A program made the translations under genes and the position numbers. Of a DNA stretch of 64,000 bases, positions 63,152-64,000 are shown in pieces. The notes under the pieces were generated by a model that worked only from the letters and a program-made list of their open reading frames with translations, was not told the origin of the DNA and ran no database searches. Source of the stretch: an uncultured Christensenella sp. (GTDB taxonomy: Bacteria > Bacillota > Clostridia > Christensenellales > UBA1242); the NCBI GenBank assembly GCA_910584295.1, contig CAJTYR010000005.1, positions 31,478 through 95,477 on the forward strand. The letters are read 5' to 3'. Each line of letters begins with the position of its first letter. The stretch's first letter is position 1.

Positions 63152-64000
63152 CTAGAGTTTTTCAATGACACGAAGCTTCGCACAAGTGCTTCTACTGTTG
63201 CAAGATTGTTCGCTTACACTCGCAATAATTGGCTTGCGATTTACAAGTTTAACGCTTGCTTTATGCCCACAAATGCAAATTGGCGTCCTTGGTGGACATA
63301 TGCAATCTGTGCTGTCAAACTTAAACACATTTTTGACAATGCGATCTTCAAGACTGTGAAAAGTTAAAACGCAGCCTCTTCCACCTTCTTTCAAAAGCAA
63401 AATAAGATCTTCCAAAACCTTATCAAGTCCGTCAAGTTCCTCATTGATATAGATACGCAATGCTTGAAAAACTTTTTTTGATGCTCCACCTCGAGAATAA
63501 ACAACCTTTTTTGGCATGCTTTTTTCAATTATTTCACGAAGTGCAAAAGTTGTGTCAATTTCTTTTTTTTCTCTTTCAATGGCAATGTTTTTGGCAATGT
63601 TTTTGGCAAACTCTTCTTCTCCATATGTCTGAAAAATTTTGACAAGTTCTTGATATGAAAAGGTGTTAACAATTTCCTTTGCTGTCAATATGTTTTCTCC
63701 TCTGTCCATTCTCATATCAAGCGGACCATCATGCACAAAACTGAAACCTCTCTCTCCCTCATCAATTTGATAGGAGCTTACTCCCAAGTCTATCAAAAAG
63801 CCATCAATTTTTTCAACGCCCATTTCTTTCAAAATTTGTGGAGCATCTTTATAATTTGATTTTATTAACGTGACAACATCCGAAAATTTTGAAAGAGTTT
63901 CAGTACTCTTTTTGATTGCATCTTCATCTCTATCAAAAGCATAGAGATGCCCATCTTTCAGTTTTTTTGCGATTTCAAAAGAATGTCCACCGCCACCAAC
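63152..64000 (-). CDS. rsmH: 16S rRNA (cytosine-1402-N4)-methyltransferase, 5' end beyond window
   Basis: The minus-strand frame is open to the window edge, so the N-terminus is missing; 282 codons are present. GGGGHSFEIAKKL at the window edge is motif I (SAM binding), and FLIDLGVSSYQIDEGERGFSF and DGPLDMRMD are diagnostic of RsmH/MraW. CVLTFHSLEDRIVK and the terminal PRTPICICGHK and KPI are also conserved. The enzyme methylates C1402 of 16S rRNA. It begins the division cluster together with the FtsL-like and PBP genes. Confidence 0.96.
   Translation of the reverse strand, partial: VGGGGHSFEIAKKLKDGHLYAFDRDEDAIKKSTETLSKFSDVVTLIKSNYKDAPQILKEMGVEKIDGFLIDLGVSSYQIDEGERGFSFVHDGPLDMRMDRGENILTAKEIVNTFSYQELVKIFQTYGEEEFAKNIAKNIAIEREKKEIDTTFALREIIEKSMPKKVVYSRGGASKKVFQALRIYINEELDGLDKVLEDLILLLKEGGRGCVLTFHSLEDRIVKNVFKFDSTDCICPPRTPICICGHKASVKLVNRKPIIASVSEQSCNSRSTCAKLRVIEKL

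Overview
The window is AT-rich bacterial DNA with Shine-Dalgarno starts (AGGAG type), a glycine T-box, a single-chain glycyl-tRNA synthetase, and an rsmH / FtsL-like / PASTA-containing penicillin-binding-protein block. This fits a low-GC Bacillota, most likely an uncultured Clostridia-type gut lineage. That placement is inference; no rRNA or species marker is present.

Left block (1-8099). A radical SAM gene runs leftward off the window. Divergent from it lie a PLP fold-III decarboxylase homologue and a PnuC-type transporter, then a tight six-gene operon: an unrecognised 347-aa protein, an HD-domain hydrolase, an SDR, a Gfo/Idh/MocA oxidoreductase split by an in-frame TAA, a GNAT-like protein and an APH-type kinase. 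It looks like a small-molecule modification pathway of unknown product. It may be cargo of the neighbouring mobile element or chromosomal flank.

Mobile block (about 8.2-33.0 kb). This is an integrative and conjugative element (ICE). In order it carries a LexA/S24-type repressor with its own operator, small regulators, a candidate oriT, a relaxosome accessory protein, a relaxase, a VirD4-type coupling protein, a 1482-aa surface protein and a compact structured RNA. Then come a pilin-like protein, a VirB6-like membrane protein, a VirB4 ATPase and an ArdC/LtrC-like protein without zinc ligands. A run of small accessory genes follows, then a primase, an orphan C5 DNA methyltransferase, a degenerate tyrosine recombinase, an excisionase and an intact integrase. 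The integrase lies next to a repeat-rich attachment-like region and a tRNA-Arg gene. The left end of the element could not be located.

Right flank (33.1-39.0 kb). tRNA-Arg(TCG) follows a broken second tRNA-Arg in one transcription unit. Beyond them are an orphan second VirD4-type coupling protein, hypothetical genes and a cardiolipin synthase whose last 52 bp are duplicated downstream.

Giant gene and housekeeping (39.0-64.0 kb). A membrane-anchored surface protein of about 4,897 residues fills 14.7 kb. It contains recurring short KTYY-type cassettes inserted between otherwise dissimilar segments. After it come a gene with a consensus promoter ending 6 nt before its ATG (probably leaderless), an ABC-F ATPase with one intact composite ATP site, a methyltransferase, the T-box/glyS unit, a small membrane protein and a YugP-type zinc peptidase (also probably leaderless). 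The window ends in the cell-division cluster. The best candidates for undescribed biology are the structured RNA at 18.6 kb, the giant protein with its cassettes, and the left-hand pathway.
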